Positions 63,082 to 64,000 of a DNA stretch of 64,000 nt are shown in pieces. The stretch spans positions 5,638,492-5,702,491 of the forward strand of contig JACTAT010000059.1 of assembly GCA_014526335.1 (NCBI GenBank). The letters are read 5' to 3'. The notes beneath the pieces were generated by a model. That model saw nothing but the letters and a program-made list of their open reading frames with translations, did no database searches and was not told the origin of the DNA. A program made the translations under genes and the position numbers. The first letter of the stretch is position 1. Every line of letters starts with the position of its first letter. Source of the DNA: Chrysaora quinquecirrha. Taxonomy: Eukaryota > Cnidaria > Scyphozoa > Semaeostomeae > Pelagiidae.

Positions 63082-63248
63082 GTTCCCTTATTCCCCTTTC
63101 AATTTTGCCCATGTTCCCTTGTTACCTTTATACATTTCTTATGTTCCCATCCCTGACACCCCTGAACGACCTTCCTTAATCACCCCTCAGAGAAATCAAA
63201 CTCAAAAGGGCTCAAAAGTTTCCAGCATCTGCAGACACTTTTTTTTAA

Positions 63249-63558
63249 ATACACATTTTTTATAAGGAACACCATTATAAGGAACTAAGAAACTCTTTTT
63301 TAAAGAACAAGACGGTTTGTACGAAAAAGGAACAGAAGTACAATATGTTACCCATCGTTCTTCCCCAAAAGGCTCCATTTATACTTAAAATTAGAAATGA
63401 AGAATAGTTTCTATGAATATGCTGTAAAAATTAGTATTTATACATATCCCACGACAAGGAACAGTATAAGGAACTTTCAGCCTCATTTTGTTGAAAAAAA
63501 AAACAAGGAACTCCAGCCTCAACCCAGACCAAAGGTTCCTTATAAAAAAAAACGTGTA
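63249..63558. mobile_element. TIR element, 'ACACGC-T-run' family, copy 3
   Basis: ACACATTTTTTATAAGGAAC against the complement of GGTTCCTTATAAAAAAAAAC followed by GTGT. Repeated AAGGAAC words inside, as in the 27.8 and 38.1 kb copies, though the interior is otherwise diverged. Confidence 0.7.
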
Positions 63559-63935
63559 AGCAACCGCTCAATAAGCAACCAGGGCTCAATTGACCTTAAC
63601 ATTAAGCAACTTGAGGGCTCAATTGAATTACTGTAAGCAACTAAGAAGTCAAACAACCAAGCTTATAATACGCTTTCTTGTTGTCAAGAAATTCTTCGTT
63701 CTTATGTTTTGCATGTCGACGTTCGTTAGCTAACGTTTTTCCACTTGATGTCTCCAAAAGTCGTGTTGTGGGCCTAACAGCTGACGATTTTGACTCGCGA
63801 AGTCAGGGGTGGTTGTTAAGTACAAAAAATGTCAAACAACTTTTAAGCAACTTTGAGGGCTGAAATTTCTAAAATTTTAAGCAACTTTGAGGACTGAACA
63901 AAAGTCAAGTTGCTTATTAAAAAAAAGTGCACAGA
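63559..63935. mobile_element. Repeat with AAGCAAC words, probable TIR element
   Basis: GTGTAAGCAACCGCTCAATA at the left, CAAGTTGCTTATTAAAAAAA then AGTGCAC at the right. Between them TAAGCAACTTGAGGGCTCAA and TTAAGCAACTTTGAGG recur. It abuts the preceding element directly. Confidence 0.5.
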
Positions 63936-64000
63936 GCTACACTTCATTAATTTTTTACAAGTTTCATTGTTTCAAATTACATCAAAATGATGAAACACCA

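Overview
The window looks like nuclear DNA of an invertebrate animal. It is AT-rich, its genes have GT-AG introns, and it is full of microsatellites, tRNA-derived SINEs, LINE remnants and small inverted-repeat (MITE-like) elements. The gene set (TGS1, EIF2B2, FKBP8, NSMCE1, an otoferlin-like ferlin, an intronless rhodopsin-type GPCR, a secreted CAP/C-type-lectin protein) fits an early-branching metazoan. A cnidarian, perhaps an anthozoan, is my best guess; that is inference from gene style, not a proven assignment.

Layout. 74-7277 (+): 3' part of TGS1, the cap trimethylguanosine synthase. 9949-11700 (+): complete two-exon EIF2B2. 11.7-15.8 kb: intergenic, with (TGATC)-rich and ~170-195 bp diverged tandem repeats. 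15792-16697 (+): intronless GPCR. 18301-23471 (-): complete nine-exon NSMCE1, the Smc5/6 RING subunit, with a dead fragment of a GPCR like the one at 15.8 kb in its fifth intron. 23762-25615 (+): single-exon FKBP8, head to head with NSMCE1 across a 290 bp spacer carrying an E2F-like site and an E-box. 26.4-30.5 kb: LINE remnants and TIR elements. 30833-38759 (+): a secreted gene whose phase-matched exons join a CAP domain, a C-type lectin domain and a possible SEA-like segment. 39154-39653: exactly 500 Ns. 40286-62239 (-): fourteen exons (488 codons) of an otoferlin-like ferlin, from C2A into C2C.

The plus-strand CAP-lectin gene and the minus-strand ferlin both run into the 500-N gap unfinished, so the join may be a scaffolding placeholder rather than true adjacency.

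The genes do not form one pathway. TGS1 acts in snRNA cap maturation, EIF2B2 in translation initiation, NSMCE1 in chromosome maintenance, FKBP8 as a membrane-anchored chaperone and the ferlin in Ca2+-linked membrane fusion. Most noncoding space is repeat-derived: at least three tRNA-derived SINE families, several TIR families (one sharing an A+T-rich terminus in four or more copies) and a higher-order tandem array inside a TIR element at 43.1-44.0 kb. All gene calls rest on reading exons by eye and on remembered protein families; no alignment was run.
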